From Nitrospirota bacterium (lineage in GTDB: Bacteria; JACPQY01), in the NCBI GenBank assembly GCA_016190245.1, contig JACPQY010000011.1, forward strand, positions 1-64,000: 64,000 nt of DNA. Reading direction: 5' to 3'. The position numbers and the translations under genes were made by a program. The notes beneath the pieces were generated by a model, which saw only the letters and a program-made list of their open reading frames with translations, made no database searches and had not been told where the DNA came from. Shown in pieces: positions 8,751-16,817 of the stretch (position 1 is the first letter of the stretch; every line of letters begins with the position of its first letter).

Positions 8751-10139
8751 TCAGAACTCTTCCGGCAATCGATTGACCTTCGCCGTCCGCTCCACCAGCA
8801 CGTCGTAGGGCTCGTCCGCCACGTTCACGAGCCCCCAGTTGTTGTTCTCGCCGTCGAATCTCCCCTCGGCGGGCTGATCGGCGTACTCGAACCAGTGGTA
8901 TCCCACGACGTACGGCGCGGCAAAGCACCGCCGGGCGTACGCCTCGAAACGATCCGCACGCTCGATCTGGTTTTCGAGCGTGGGATAGATCGGCGGCCAC
9001 GTGTTCGGCAAACCCGAGTCGGCCGCGCGGAAGCCGAACTCCGTGACGAGGATCGGGCGTCCCGTGAGAGCGTGGAAATGCTCCAGCCACTGCGATGTAT
9101 CCGTCCGCACCAGCCCGAGCTGATCGGCGGGAAACGCAAGCGCCGGATCGATCACGAACTCATAGGCATTGACCGAGACCACGTCCAGATGGGCCGCCGA
9201 GGCCGCGGCCACCTCGCGGGGCGTCATCGCGCTCACGAAGCGCGCGCCCAGAACGAGATGATTCGGATCGAGCCCGCGAATCGTCCCCGCGGTGACGGCG
9301 AAGAAACGATCCGAGAGCCGGCGCAGAAAGTCGGCCCGGTCCGCACGCGCCTCCGGGGACAACCCCTCCGACGGCAACTCGCCCGTGGCGGCGAGCTCTT
9401 CGAACGACCCGAATGAGGTTCCCCAGGCTTCGTTGAAGCGAGCGATGTTGTCCCTGTGCCTTTCTTTCAGTGTCTCGAGAACCGCTTTCTTCCCGGCGAC
9501 CGAGGCGTCCAGCTTCAGGTAGTCGTCGAAGATCTCCCGCCCGACGCGCCAGTCCGGCCCCCAGTGGAGCTCGTTATCTATGAAGTAGCCGACGAGGAGC
9601 GGGTCGCTCTCGCGTCCGGCGATCCCCTCCCCCGCGAGCCGGGCCACCCCGGCCTCCCACTCGGTCGAAAAGTAGTCCGGGATTCGGCCCGTCTGCCAGT
9701 CGGCCTGCGCAAGATTCAGGATGATCGTGTATGGCATCCGTTTCCCGAGCGATTCGTTGCTGCTCCACGCGCCCACGGTGGTCCAGCCCCATTTCAGAAG
9801 GCGTCGCGACGTCTCGTCCGCCCACGCCTCCTCGCCTCCGTACTTCTTCGCGACCGCCTCGTGATAGGGGTTCTGGTCGCTCTCGCGCCCGCGGTCGCCG
9901 TTGTAGGACGCGTGGTTCACGCCCGTCGAGTAGAAGCGCCCTCCATCGGGACCCACCAACCACCACCGATCGCACCGCAGTTCGACGCGGAAGAATCCCG
10001 TTGCCTCACCCCGGTAGGAGGGGTCGCACGGGTCCGTCGCCGCGGAGGAGCATGCGACCGATCCGATGCCGATGGCCAGCAAGAGGGCGGCAACCGGTCC
10101 CGACCGACTCTCTACCCCTGCCGGCGCCCGACACCTCAC
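8751..10139 (-). CDS. Agarase-like glycoside hydrolase lipoprotein (clan GH-A)
   Basis: About 462 residues. The start is taken as the GTG at 10139, which overlaps the PIN toxin stop as GTGA. The resulting N-terminus is a basic stretch plus hydrophobic core ending in the lipobox SVAC, so it is a secreted lipoprotein. The rest is a TIM-barrel glycosidase: GGRFYSTGVNH, WGWTTVGAWSS, the acid/base Glu in YFIDNELHWG and the nucleophile Glu in ILVTEFGFRAADSG. These are typical of beta-agarase-like proteins and clan GH-A. The true substrate cannot be read from sequence. The longer open frame that extends into the toxin gene is not credible as protein. Confidence 0.82.
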   Translation of the reverse strand: MRCRAPAGVESRSGPVAALLLAIGIGSVACSSAATDPCDPSYRGEATGFFRVELRCDRWWLVGPDGGRFYSTGVNHASYNGDRGRESDQNPYHEAVAKKYGGEEAWADETSRRLLKWGWTTVGAWSSNESLGKRMPYTIILNLAQADWQTGRIPDYFSTEWEAGVARLAGEGIAGRESDPLLVGYFIDNELHWGPDWRVGREIFDDYLKLDASVAGKKAVLETLKERHRDNIARFNEAWGTSFGSFEELAATGELPSEGLSPEARADRADFLRRLSDRFFAVTAGTIRGLDPNHLVLGARFVSAMTPREVAAASAAHLDVVSVNAYEFVIDPALAFPADQLGLVRTDTSQWLEHFHALTGRPILVTEFGFRAADSGLPNTWPPIYPTLENQIERADRFEAYARRCFAAPYVVGYHWFEYADQPAEGRFDGENNNWGLVNVADEPYDVLVERTAKVNRLPEEF

Positions 10140-10570
10140 CGCAGCGGATTCACCACGCGCAGGAAGGGGAAGCGGTGGAAATCCACGTCCGCGCTCTGGA
10201 TCTCCTGGATGCCGTTCTCGCGGAGAACGACCGCGATGTGGACGTCGTGCACGAAGCGCCCGCCCGCGACGGCCACCTCGCCCGCCACCTGTTTGAGAAC
10301 GGCCAGGTGACGGTCCGTGTGACGCAGGATGACAAGCGAAGGGCTCGCCAGGAGGCCTTCGAGAAAGGCCAGGGCCTGGGGAAATGTCATCGGGTGAGGC
10401 AGGAGGGCGCGGTGCGTGGACGTACGCAGGAACTCGTAGACGATGGACCACGTGAGGCACCACGGCTCCGCCCCGGCACGCCACCCTTCGAGAGCCTTGA
10501 GCGCCGGTGTATGGTGGGGGGCTCCCCTGACGGCAGCCGCCACGAGAACGTTCGTATCAACGGCGAACAC
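10136..10570 (-). CDS. PIN-domain ribonuclease toxin (VapC-like)
   Basis: 144 residues with the PIN fold acidic residues in order: Asp in FAVDTNVLV, Glu in SIVYEFLRTST, Asp in GRFVHDVHIAVV and Asp in QSADVDFHRF. PIN toxins are Mg-dependent RNases that cut tRNA or rRNA and are blocked by a partner antitoxin. The start is a GTG that overlaps the antitoxin gene by 14 bases, the usual arrangement of type II toxin-antitoxin pairs. Its own stop overlaps the start of the downstream glycosidase gene, which is unusual. Confidence 0.9.
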   Translation of the reverse strand: MFAVDTNVLVAAAVRGAPHHTPALKALEGWRAGAEPWCLTWSIVYEFLRTSTHRALLPHPMTFPQALAFLEGLLASPSLVILRHTDRHLAVLKQVAGEVAVAGGRFVHDVHIAVVLRENGIQEIQSADVDFHRFPFLRVVNPLR

Positions 10571-10802
10571 GCTCGTCGCGCTCGATCGCTTCCTCGATGG
10601 CCTCGCGGTTGGTCAGGTCCACCAGCGGCTTGCCGCACTCGAAGGTGGGCAGAGGCTTCAGCTTCGGCCTGCGCCCCAGACGCGGGTCGAGCCCCCTCCT
10701 GAGTGTCTCCTCCACCGTGCGCGACAGCGTGGACCCCATCTCCACGGCCCGGCGCTTCAGGGTCTTTATCACATCATCCGGAATAATTAGGGTGGTCTTC
10801 AT
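10557..10802 (-). CDS. Antitoxin partner of the PIN toxin
   Basis: 81 residues from the ATG at 10802. The N-terminus (MKTTLIIPDDVIKTLKRRA) is a typical ribbon-helix-helix DNA-binding start and the charged C-terminus (EAIEEAIERDERVRR) would be the toxin-binding tail. A start 3 codons upstream or at 10838 is possible. The upstream sequence around 10797-10815 holds an imperfect dyad centred on GAATTC, a candidate autoregulatory operator. Confidence 0.8.
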   Translation of the reverse strand: MKTTLIIPDDVIKTLKRRAVEMGSTLSRTVEETLRRGLDPRLGRRPKLKPLPTFECGKPLVDLTNREAIEEAIERDERVRR

Positions 10803-10931
10803 ATGGGAATTCATACCACACATGGGGCGGCCCATCAAGGTTCGACCGCTCGGTCGCGAAACGCCCCCAGGCAGCGGATCGCCCCGCCCCTCGCACTAGG
10901 CCGTCACCGGCGTCTATAATCCGACCCCAAG

Positions 10932-12029
10932 ATGATCTCCGACCGCCTCTCCCCGGACCAGAGACCTCGCCCGAACCGCCGCCTCGATCCATCGCCCCTG
11001 CCGCCCGAACCTTCCACGGCCGACGCCTCCTCACCGGCTCGCACCCTGGGCCGAATTCGGCCCCTTCGCCTCGCCGCCCTCGCCCTCGTTCTGGCACCGC
11101 TGGTCCTCGCGGTGGACACGATCCGCAGAGCCCCAGGAGTGGCCTTTCTCGAGCGCGAGAACCCCGAACGCACGCATTGGATGGAGGTAAGGGAGAAGCA
11201 GGCCCGCAAGGCCGGGGCGCGATGGAAGGTCAACCAGAAGTGGGTTCCGCTGTCCCGGGTCTCGCGCCCGGCGCGCCTCGCCGTGATCGCCGCCGAGGAC
11301 AACGATTTCTACAACCACGAGGGGTTCGACCTCGAAGAGATCCAGGCCGCGATGGAGCGGAACTGGAAGCGCAAGCGGTGGGTCCGCGGGGCGAGCACGA
11401 TCTCCCAGCAGCTCGCGAAGAATCTCTGGCTCTGGCCCGGCAAGTCCCTCTTCCGCAAAGCCGAGGAGGCGCTTCTCACGTACCGCCTCGAAAAGAGCGT
11501 GAGCAAGAATCGCATCCTGGAGTTGTACCTCAACGTCGCCGAGTGGGGCCCCGGGATCTTCGGGATCGAGGCGGCGTCGAACCGCTACCTCGGCAAGTCA
11601 AGCGCCTCCCTCTCCGCGGACGAGGGCGCGCTCCTCGCCGCGATGCTGCCCAATCCCTTCCGGCTGAGCCCTGAGAAAAATCGGGGCGGAGTCGAACGCC
11701 GTCAGCGGATGATCCTTCGCCGGATGCGCCGTCTCGGTTATCTCTCCCCGCCTCCCACGACCGCTCCCCCGCCACCTCCGCCCCGTCCCGCCGCAGTCAC
11801 AGAGATCATCGAGGTCCCACCCGCCGTCGCCCTGCCGGAGACATCACCGCCTTCGAGTGCGCAGCCTCCACCCAAGAACCAGGCCGAAGCAAGCGGGATC
11901 GAGCCCGAACCCGAAGAAGAGGAACTCCCTGCCGAAGAGAGCGAGATCGGTGCGCAAGACCTCACTCCGGAGGACGCCCCCAGCCCGCCCGTCGCAAGCC
12001 CGGACTCCCCCCCGCAGGGCGGGGAATGA
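10932..12029 (+). CDS. mtgA: Monofunctional peptidoglycan transglycosylase
   Basis: 365 residues, family GT51. One transmembrane helix is at about 44-63. The transglycosylase motifs are present: catalytic Glu in AVIAAEDNDFYNHEG, RGASTISQQLAKNLWL, KSVSKNRILELYLN and GIFGIEAASNRYLGKS. MtgA polymerises lipid II glycan chains at the inner membrane. Unlike E. coli MtgA (about 240 residues) this one carries a 100-residue C-terminal tail rich in Pro, Ala and Glu with no recognisable domain. A TATAAT at 10915-10920 ends only 11 bases before the ATG and no Shine-Dalgarno is visible, so the mRNA may be nearly leaderless. Confidence 0.92.
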   Translation: MISDRLSPDQRPRPNRRLDPSPLPPEPSTADASSPARTLGRIRPLRLAALALVLAPLVLAVDTIRRAPGVAFLERENPERTHWMEVREKQARKAGARWKVNQKWVPLSRVSRPARLAVIAAEDNDFYNHEGFDLEEIQAAMERNWKRKRWVRGASTISQQLAKNLWLWPGKSLFRKAEEALLTYRLEKSVSKNRILELYLNVAEWGPGIFGIEAASNRYLGKSSASLSADEGALLAAMLPNPFRLSPEKNRGGVERRQRMILRRMRRLGYLSPPPTTAPPPPPPRPAAVTEIIEVPPAVALPETSPPSSAQPPPKNQAEASGIEPEPEEEELPAEESEIGAQDLTPEDAPSPPVASPDSPPQGGE

Positions 12030-12183
12030 CGCCCCCGGCCCACTTTGCCGAAGACGTCGAACCTTGCGCCGTTCAAATGGAATTCCCTGACAGCCGTGGT
12101 AGGATAGTACGGGCTGGGGAGGCTTGGGGCTCCGGCACATGAAGATGTCTTGCAGCAGGAGCGAACGCAGGAGGTCATAAGGG

Positions 12184-12735
12184 GTGTCGTCGAAGAGAAT
12201 GGTTCTGTGGGGAGCGCTTCCCCTGGGGCTCCTCGCGTTCTTGATCGCGATCGTCTCCGGGATGGTCGGGCCGAAGGGCGATTCAACTCCGGCGGCCCCC
12301 CCCCTCTCGAATAGGAGTGCCGAGAAGGAGACTGCGCCCACGGCCGAAACAGCCTCATCGCCCGCCGATCAGGTGGTGCCGACTCCATCGCCGGCGCCGC
12401 ACCAGAGAACCGGAACACCCACCTTCACCGCTCCCCAACTCAACTCCAAAGGCTGGGAGAAATACCGCTCGGGGAATCTGGATGAGGCAGAGGGGCTCTT
12501 CAGGCACGCGACGGTCCTGGATCCCCTCTTTCCGGACCCCTACCTCAACCTCGCCCGGGTGATGAACGACAGAGAGGACTTCGATGGCGCCTACCTGATG
12601 CTGAAAAAGTTCCGAACCCTCGCGCCCCACCATCCGGACATCGGCGCGGTTGATGACGTGATCACGCAATACGAAACGAAAAAGGGGCTGAGAAGTCCCG
12701 GCACCCAAGACCTCGGTTCCCCCGCGGAAGAATGA
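12184..12735 (+). CDS. Small TPR protein with N-terminal membrane anchor
   Basis: 183 residues from the GTG at 12184, which has GGAGGT 8 bases upstream. One transmembrane helix (about 8-28) is followed by a Pro/Ser/Thr-rich linker (about 30-85) and two TPR units (GWEKYRSGNLDEAEGLFRHA, then PYLNLARVMNDREDFDGAY). The TPR part would sit in the periplasm and bind another protein. The stop overlaps the start of the phosphoesterase gene (ATGA), so the two are co-translated and may act together. No specific function is recognised. Confidence 0.75.
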   Translation: MSSKRMVLWGALPLGLLAFLIAIVSGMVGPKGDSTPAAPPLSNRSAEKETAPTAETASSPADQVVPTPSPAPHQRTGTPTFTAPQLNSKGWEKYRSGNLDEAEGLFRHATVLDPLFPDPYLNLARVMNDREDFDGAYLMLKKFRTLAPHHPDIGAVDDVITQYETKKGLRSPGTQDLGSPAEE

Positions 12736-14390
12736 ACACTGGAGGCCACGTGGAAAGGTCAAACCCGCAGATCCGCACCATCCTGGCCGTCGCGGCCACG
12801 CTTCTCGCCCTTCCCCTCTTTCCAAGTTCGTCCCCCGCCGTGAACCCCAACGGCGCGCGGCACTCCTCGGATCCGAACCAACTCTTCTGGTTCATCCAGG
12901 TGGGTGACTCGCACGTCGGCGAGAACTTCGACGGCGGCACCCAGGACAGCGAGTACCTGAACTGGCTCGTGACCGAGGCGCGGACCGTCGTCAACCCCGC
13001 CTTCATCGCCCTGAACGGCGATCTCACGGACTCCACCAACGGCGGCCTCATTCCGAACGGTCCCCACCAAGCCGAGTGGAACGAGTACAAGGGCCTGGTG
13101 GACCCCAGTGTCAACGCGACCAACTTCTTCGATGCGGCCGGCAATCACGACCAGTACAACGACGGGAGCCTCTCCTACTATCTCAACAACTCCATCCAGG
13201 GCAGGGCAACCCAGGCAACGCAACAAACATGGATCAGAACATTCGCCTTCGGGAAATACGCCTTCGTGAACGTAAGCACCCCGGGTGATGACGGCGCGTC
13301 GTGGCCCTTTGACCACGCCGGTCTCCGGGCGGCCGAACTGGCTTTCATGGAGTCCTACTTCGGCTCGAACATGGATTCGAAGCTCCTCTTCATCTTCGGC
13401 CACCACCCCTCCAACGATTTCAACTACGGCAAGACGGAGTTCTTGAACGACCTGAAGAAGTACAGGGTCGCCGTCTACGCCTACGGGCACACTCACAGCT
13501 ACAACGAGGGGCGCTCGGATCAGGTCTTTCACCTGAACGTGGCCTCGCTCGGGAAATCCTCCGGCAATCACTACAACCTCGTGGCGGTGGACAACAACGG
13601 CGTCTCCATCGTCGCCCACAACGCGAAGGACTGGCCCGCGGTACTCATCACCACACCCGTAGACAGGAACCTGGGAGGTTCGAATCCCTACGCCTATCCC
13701 CTTTCCAAGAACTCAACGTCCAATGCGCTGAGGGCCATCGTCTTCGACAAGAACCCCGTGACGTCGGTCTCCTACAAGATTGACAGCGGAGGCTTGGTCG
13801 CGATGAGCCAGGTCGCGCCCGGTGTGTGGCAAGCCTCGTGGGATTCGACCGGCGTCGCAGTCGGACAGCACACGCTCACAGTCCAGGCCGTGGGATCCGC
13901 CACGCGAAGCGACGCGGTTACCTTCGACCTCAAAGTGACGGCCTGCGATGACGGCCTCGACAACGATGGCGATGGAAAGACCGACTATCCCGCCGATCCC
14001 AAGTGCTACGGGGAGAGCGACGACTCCGAGGGCAACTGCGACTACGGCACGGACGCCGATCTCGATGGGTCATCCGTGTCGTGCGACTGCAACGACACGA
14101 ACCCCTATGTCTCCCCCAACCACCTGGAAATCACCGGGAACGGAGTGGACGACGACTGCAACCCGAACACGCCCGACGAGGGCGGGGGTGACGGCGGCTG
14201 CGCTGCCGAGCCCGTCCCGGAGGCGCAGGCGAGCCCGGTCCTCTTCATCAGCAGCGATTCGGTGCCCCACCGGCCCGTCATGAGTGCCTCGCGCTTCGGA
14301 TCCGGAACCGCGGGGGGATTGTGGCCCGTGGGAGCGCTATTCATGGTCGCCCTGGCCTTCCGGCTGGCGAGGAGGAAGAGAGGAGCCTGA
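12732..14390 (+). CDS. Secreted metallophosphoesterase with MopE-like metal-binding repeat and C-terminal sorting tail
   Basis: 552 residues. A signal peptide (about 15-36) is followed by a calcineurin-like phosphoesterase domain with metal ligands in GDSHVG, LNGDLTD, AAGNHDQ, FGHHPS and YGHTHSYN. An Ig-like segment (about 300-400) comes next. At about 400-480 lies a Cys/Asp-rich segment (CDDGLDNDGDGKTDYP, CDCNDTNPYVSP, NGVDDDCNP) of the MopE/putative metal-binding type. The protein ends with a Gly-rich stretch, one hydrophobic helix and RRKR, the layout of GlyGly-CTERM or MYXO-CTERM surface-sorting tails. Likely a surface or secreted phosphohydrolase. It starts inside the stop of the TPR gene. 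Confidence 0.85.
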   Translation: MNTGGHVERSNPQIRTILAVAATLLALPLFPSSSPAVNPNGARHSSDPNQLFWFIQVGDSHVGENFDGGTQDSEYLNWLVTEARTVVNPAFIALNGDLTDSTNGGLIPNGPHQAEWNEYKGLVDPSVNATNFFDAAGNHDQYNDGSLSYYLNNSIQGRATQATQQTWIRTFAFGKYAFVNVSTPGDDGASWPFDHAGLRAAELAFMESYFGSNMDSKLLFIFGHHPSNDFNYGKTEFLNDLKKYRVAVYAYGHTHSYNEGRSDQVFHLNVASLGKSSGNHYNLVAVDNNGVSIVAHNAKDWPAVLITTPVDRNLGGSNPYAYPLSKNSTSNALRAIVFDKNPVTSVSYKIDSGGLVAMSQVAPGVWQASWDSTGVAVGQHTLTVQAVGSATRSDAVTFDLKVTACDDGLDNDGDGKTDYPADPKCYGESDDSEGNCDYGTDADLDGSSVSCDCNDTNPYVSPNHLEITGNGVDDDCNPNTPDEGGGDGGCAAEPVPEAQASPVLFISSDSVPHRPVMSASRFGSGTAGGLWPVGALFMVALAFRLARRKRGA

Positions 14391-14405
14391 GCCGGCCGCG
14401 CAGCG

Positions 14406-14517
14406 GCCCAACGCCCGGGCGTCAGCGGCGGGGGCGGCACCGCCCCAGACCTACGGTTAAGCCACCGAGTAGGAAAACCCCTCTCTCCCCCCTGTCCGCT
14501 GCACGCCTTTGTTAGAT
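14406..14517 (-). repeat. Integron attC site of the SnoaL-like cassette
   Basis: Read on the minus strand: R'' ATCTAAC (14511-14517), L'' GGCGTGCAGCGGAC, then a variable loop, L' GCCGCTGACGCC and R' GTTGGGC (14406-14412). R'' fits RYYYAAC and R' fits GTTRRRY. L'' and L' pair along GGCGT-CAGCGG with one extra, unpaired G in L'', the hallmark that orients attC recombination. Length 112 bp is inside the known range. The upstream gene's TAA stop lies within R''. Confidence 0.8.
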
Positions 14518-14931
14518 GCCGTCACGTTTAGTTAGCTGACGCAGCAGCCCGTGGATGTCGCCCAACACCCAGACCTCACGGATTTTCTCACCCTCAAAGG
14601 AGAACACTCCTGCCCCGGCATACGTGACCTCTTGGTGCGTCGGTGCGACGCCGAAGAGCTCGCCCGCGTGGGTACCGATGTAGGTGAGGCGGGCGAAGGC
14701 TTTCTCCCCTTCCGAGATGATGTCCTCAATACGATTCGTGAAGTCGGGGAAGGCCGTGCGGATGAAGTCCATGTACTCGGAGAGTCCTTCGTAGCCCCGC
14801 TTCACTTGCCCGAGCGAGCCACGGAAGGCGATGTCTGGCGTCAGAATCTCCTCGAAGGCGCTCTTGTCCCACCGGTTCCACATCCGGTAGTACCAAGTCT
14901 CGATGAGTCGGACATTCCTGCTCCGTGACAT
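14512..14931 (-). CDS. SnoaL-like ester cyclase family protein carried as an integron cassette
   Basis: 139 residues of the NTF2-like/SnoaL fold (ester cyclase family). Family features: WYYRMWNRWDKSAFEEILTPD at the start, FRGSLGQVKRGYEGLSEY, FPDFTNRIEDIISEGEKA, and the closing GVFSFEGEKIREVWVLGD. Members cyclise, hydrolyse or simply bind small hydrophobic molecules, so the substrate is unknown. GAGGAG is about 6 bases before the ATG. The gene is flanked by two attC sites in the same orientation and its stop is inside one of them, so it is a complete cassette of about 550 bp. Confidence 0.85.
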   Translation of the reverse strand: MSRSRNVRLIETWYYRMWNRWDKSAFEEILTPDIAFRGSLGQVKRGYEGLSEYMDFIRTAFPDFTNRIEDIISEGEKAFARLTYIGTHAGELFGVAPTHQEVTYAGAGVFSFEGEKIREVWVLGDIHGLLRQLTKRDGI

Positions 14932-14956
14932 GCCTGCTCCTCACATCATGCCAAGC

Positions 14957-15038
14957 ACCTAACGGGGCGCGCGGCTGAGCGGCGAACCGGAGGCGATTCT
15001 ATCGCCAAAGGGCCGTCCGCTCCAGCCGCGTGTTCGAC
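14957..15038 (-). repeat. Second integron attC site
   Basis: Read on the minus strand: R'' GTCGAAC (15032-15038; one mismatch to RYYYAAC), L'' CGCGGCTGGAGCGGAC (15015-15030), central loop, L' CGCCGCTCAGCCGCG (14970-14984) and R' GTTAGGT (14957-14963). L'' and L' pair with a single extra G bulge in L''. Length is 82 bp. Orientation is the same as the other attC. It closes a short, apparently non-coding first cassette between itself and the integrase remnant. Confidence 0.75.
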
Positions 15039-15214
15039 CGCCGTCAGGCGGGCGGACGCGCGGCATCAGCCACGGGCCCCGTTCGCGCCGATCGCAGGCG
15101 GTCTGATCGAACTACTCATTGTCCGCTTTTGTATGTCCTGCGAGTAGTATGGTCTGGTGGACAAGTCAAATGGGAATTGCGCCCCGGATCGCGGAAAAAG
15201 GATGACGTGATGAG

Positions 15215-15221
15215 GCTTAAC
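15215..15221 (-). other. Candidate attI recombination core
   Basis: GTTAAGC on the minus strand fits the GTTRRRY core. It lies about 40 bases from the start of the integrase remnant and just before the first cassette, where attI belongs. A 7-base match is weak alone; position is the main support. Confidence 0.4.
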
Positions 15222-15260
15222 ACGGGCTGTCGTAGGACTATTACCCATCATGGCAGGCCG

Positions 15261-15540
15261 ATGAATACGGAGGAAAAGTCATCGTCCTCTCCCAAGACGG
15301 GAGGATTCAGAACCTTCCTCCTCCAACAAGGGCTGGTTCCGGAAGCCAGGGTGAGATTCTTCGTCCACGCCTGCGCCACAGTTGTGCCAGGCATCTCCTC
15401 GAACACGGATACGACATCCGGAGGATCCAGGAACTGCTCGGGCACAAGAATCTCGAGACGACGAGGATCTACACGCACGTAGCCGTCAAGAATCGCCTGG
15501 GCGTCCGCCCGCCTCGGCCGGCAGCTTCCCGAGCGAGCGC
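15261..15540 (+). pseudogene. intI: Decayed integron integrase (intI remnant)
   Basis: Two pieces of an integron-type tyrosine recombinase are joined with a frameshift. From the ATG at 15261 the frame reads [23 protein letters not shown], the start of an IntI core-binding domain (shown here over residues 14-36 of the frame). From about 15371, in another frame, comes the catalytic C-terminus: [13 protein letters not shown], then [13 protein letters not shown], then RIYTHV with the catalytic Tyr, then LGVRPP, which corresponds to the GV(R/K)SPLD end of IntI proteins. About 200 internal residues are missing, so it cannot be active. It is divergent from the cassettes on its left, exactly as in a normal integron. 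Confidence 0.75.
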
Positions 15541-15546
15541 CGAGGC

Positions 15547-16332
15547 TCACTCCACCTCTTTCAAGAAACTCACCAAGTCCTCCACCAGCACCTCCGGCCG
15601 CACCACGATCATCTCGTGCCCCATTTCGGGATACAGGCGCAGGCGAGCGCCCGGGATTGTTTCCGCGAGATAGCGCGCGAATTTCGGCGGGGTGTTCACG
15701 TCCGCCTCGCCAGACAGGACGAGCGTGGGGACACGGATCTGCTGGATCTCCTGCATCACGTCGAACCGATCGCAGCAGGTCCAATCCGAGTAGCGAACAG
15801 CGGCTGTCACATGCGATTCCGGATCGGCCGGTCGGGTCGAGCCCCCGAAGACCGGATCTCTCGCCGTCTCCCCGCCGGCCTCGGCCTCCACCGCTTCCTT
15901 CTGGGCAGCGAGGATCGCCGGGGAGACGCGCAGCCGCGCGCCCGTGGAAACGAGCACGAGCCCCCACGGCGGTGCGCTCCAACGCAAGCCCGCCTCCAGC
16001 GCAACCGCCCCGCCCATGGAAACGCCACCGACCATGGGATCGCCGATCCCCAGAGACCCGCAAGCATCCGCCAAGGCCTCGGCGTACTCGCCGATGGACG
16101 ACCGATGCGGCCCCTCGCTTCGGCCGTGGCCCGGCAGATCGAAGGCCCAGGCGTCCACCTCTTCCGGGAGGCAGTTGAAAAGGGGTTGGAAGAGGAGGCT
16201 CGTGTAGCCCGCGCCGTGGATGAGAACCAGCGGCTGTAGCCCCTCGCGCAATGGAGGACGCCGCCGGTAGAAGATCTGCTCCGTCCCCCCCCCGGTTGAT
16301 TGGATCCTGGCAAATCCCGCTTCGGTTCTCAC
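15547..16332 (-). CDS. Alpha/beta hydrolase
   Basis: 261 residues. Motifs in order: [11 protein letters not shown] (oxyanion loop), [12 protein letters not shown], nucleophile Ser in [11 protein letters not shown], catalytic Asp in [12 protein letters not shown] and catalytic His in PEMGHEMIV. This is the plain esterase/lactonase-like alpha/beta hydrolase family; substrate cannot be assigned. The 3' end abuts the integrase remnant. Confidence 0.88.
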   Translation of the reverse strand: MRTEAGFARIQSTGGGTEQIFYRRRPPLREGLQPLVLIHGAGYTSLLFQPLFNCLPEEVDAWAFDLPGHGRSEGPHRSSIGEYAEALADACGSLGIGDPMVGGVSMGGAVALEAGLRWSAPPWGLVLVSTGARLRVSPAILAAQKEAVEAEAGGETARDPVFGGSTRPADPESHVTAAVRYSDWTCCDRFDVMQEIQQIRVPTLVLSGEADVNTPPKFARYLAETIPGARLRLYPEMGHEMIVVRPEVLVEDLVSFLKEVE

Positions 16333-16817
16333 GCCCGACGTCCGAGTGCTACCACACCTACGGGCCGGTTGGAAGCGCAGAGATTCAGGGTCAGCGATCC
16401 ACCGGGTTGCTGATCTCTCGCAAAACGGATCCCAGAACCCGAAAGAAGCCGGTCATGGTGAGATCATCGAGACACTCGGGGACTCCTCCGGCCCTGGGCT
16501 ATTCGAAGGGCTGGCCGGACCACGACCCGCTCACGAACAACCGGCGTCGGACCGCTTGATGTGAAGGGTACTACTGTACAGAGGACGGCCGTCTTCTGTA
16601 CAGTATAGAGGCAATCCGCGCCGGACCGCGTGGAGTTAAGGCGGCTGCCGTTCAGTACGCGGCTCCTGTCTTTTCCAAAACGCGTCTGCCACAATGACGC
16701 GGGATCGTTCTCTTTCGATCCGCCGCAGCGGCGCAGGGCGAACGACCCTTCTCCCACATGCAACGCCTCGTTCACGACGCGCGTGGCCGTCCCCATCCGG
16801 TACGGTTTCCCGCCCGA
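16333..16817. other. Intergenic region between divergent genes
   Basis: This 485-base spacer holds the promoters of the hydrolase (leftward) and nucleoside hydrolase (rightward). Its one clear structure is the 34-bp palindrome at 16572-16605. Short open frames in it have no recognisable motif. Confidence 0.4.
16572..16605. promoter_or_regulatory. 34-bp near-perfect palindrome
   Basis: TACTGTACAGA-GGACGGCCGTCT-TCTGTACAGTA pairs at 16 of 17 positions. Each arm contains TGTACA, itself a palindrome. No T-run follows, so a terminator is less likely than a repressor operator. It lies in the spacer between two divergent genes. Confidence 0.55.

Noticed and set aside
15066-15251. 61-codon reverse frame next to the integrase remnant
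   Set aside because: It would cross the candidate attI core and has no homology signal; kept as non-coding cassette sequence.
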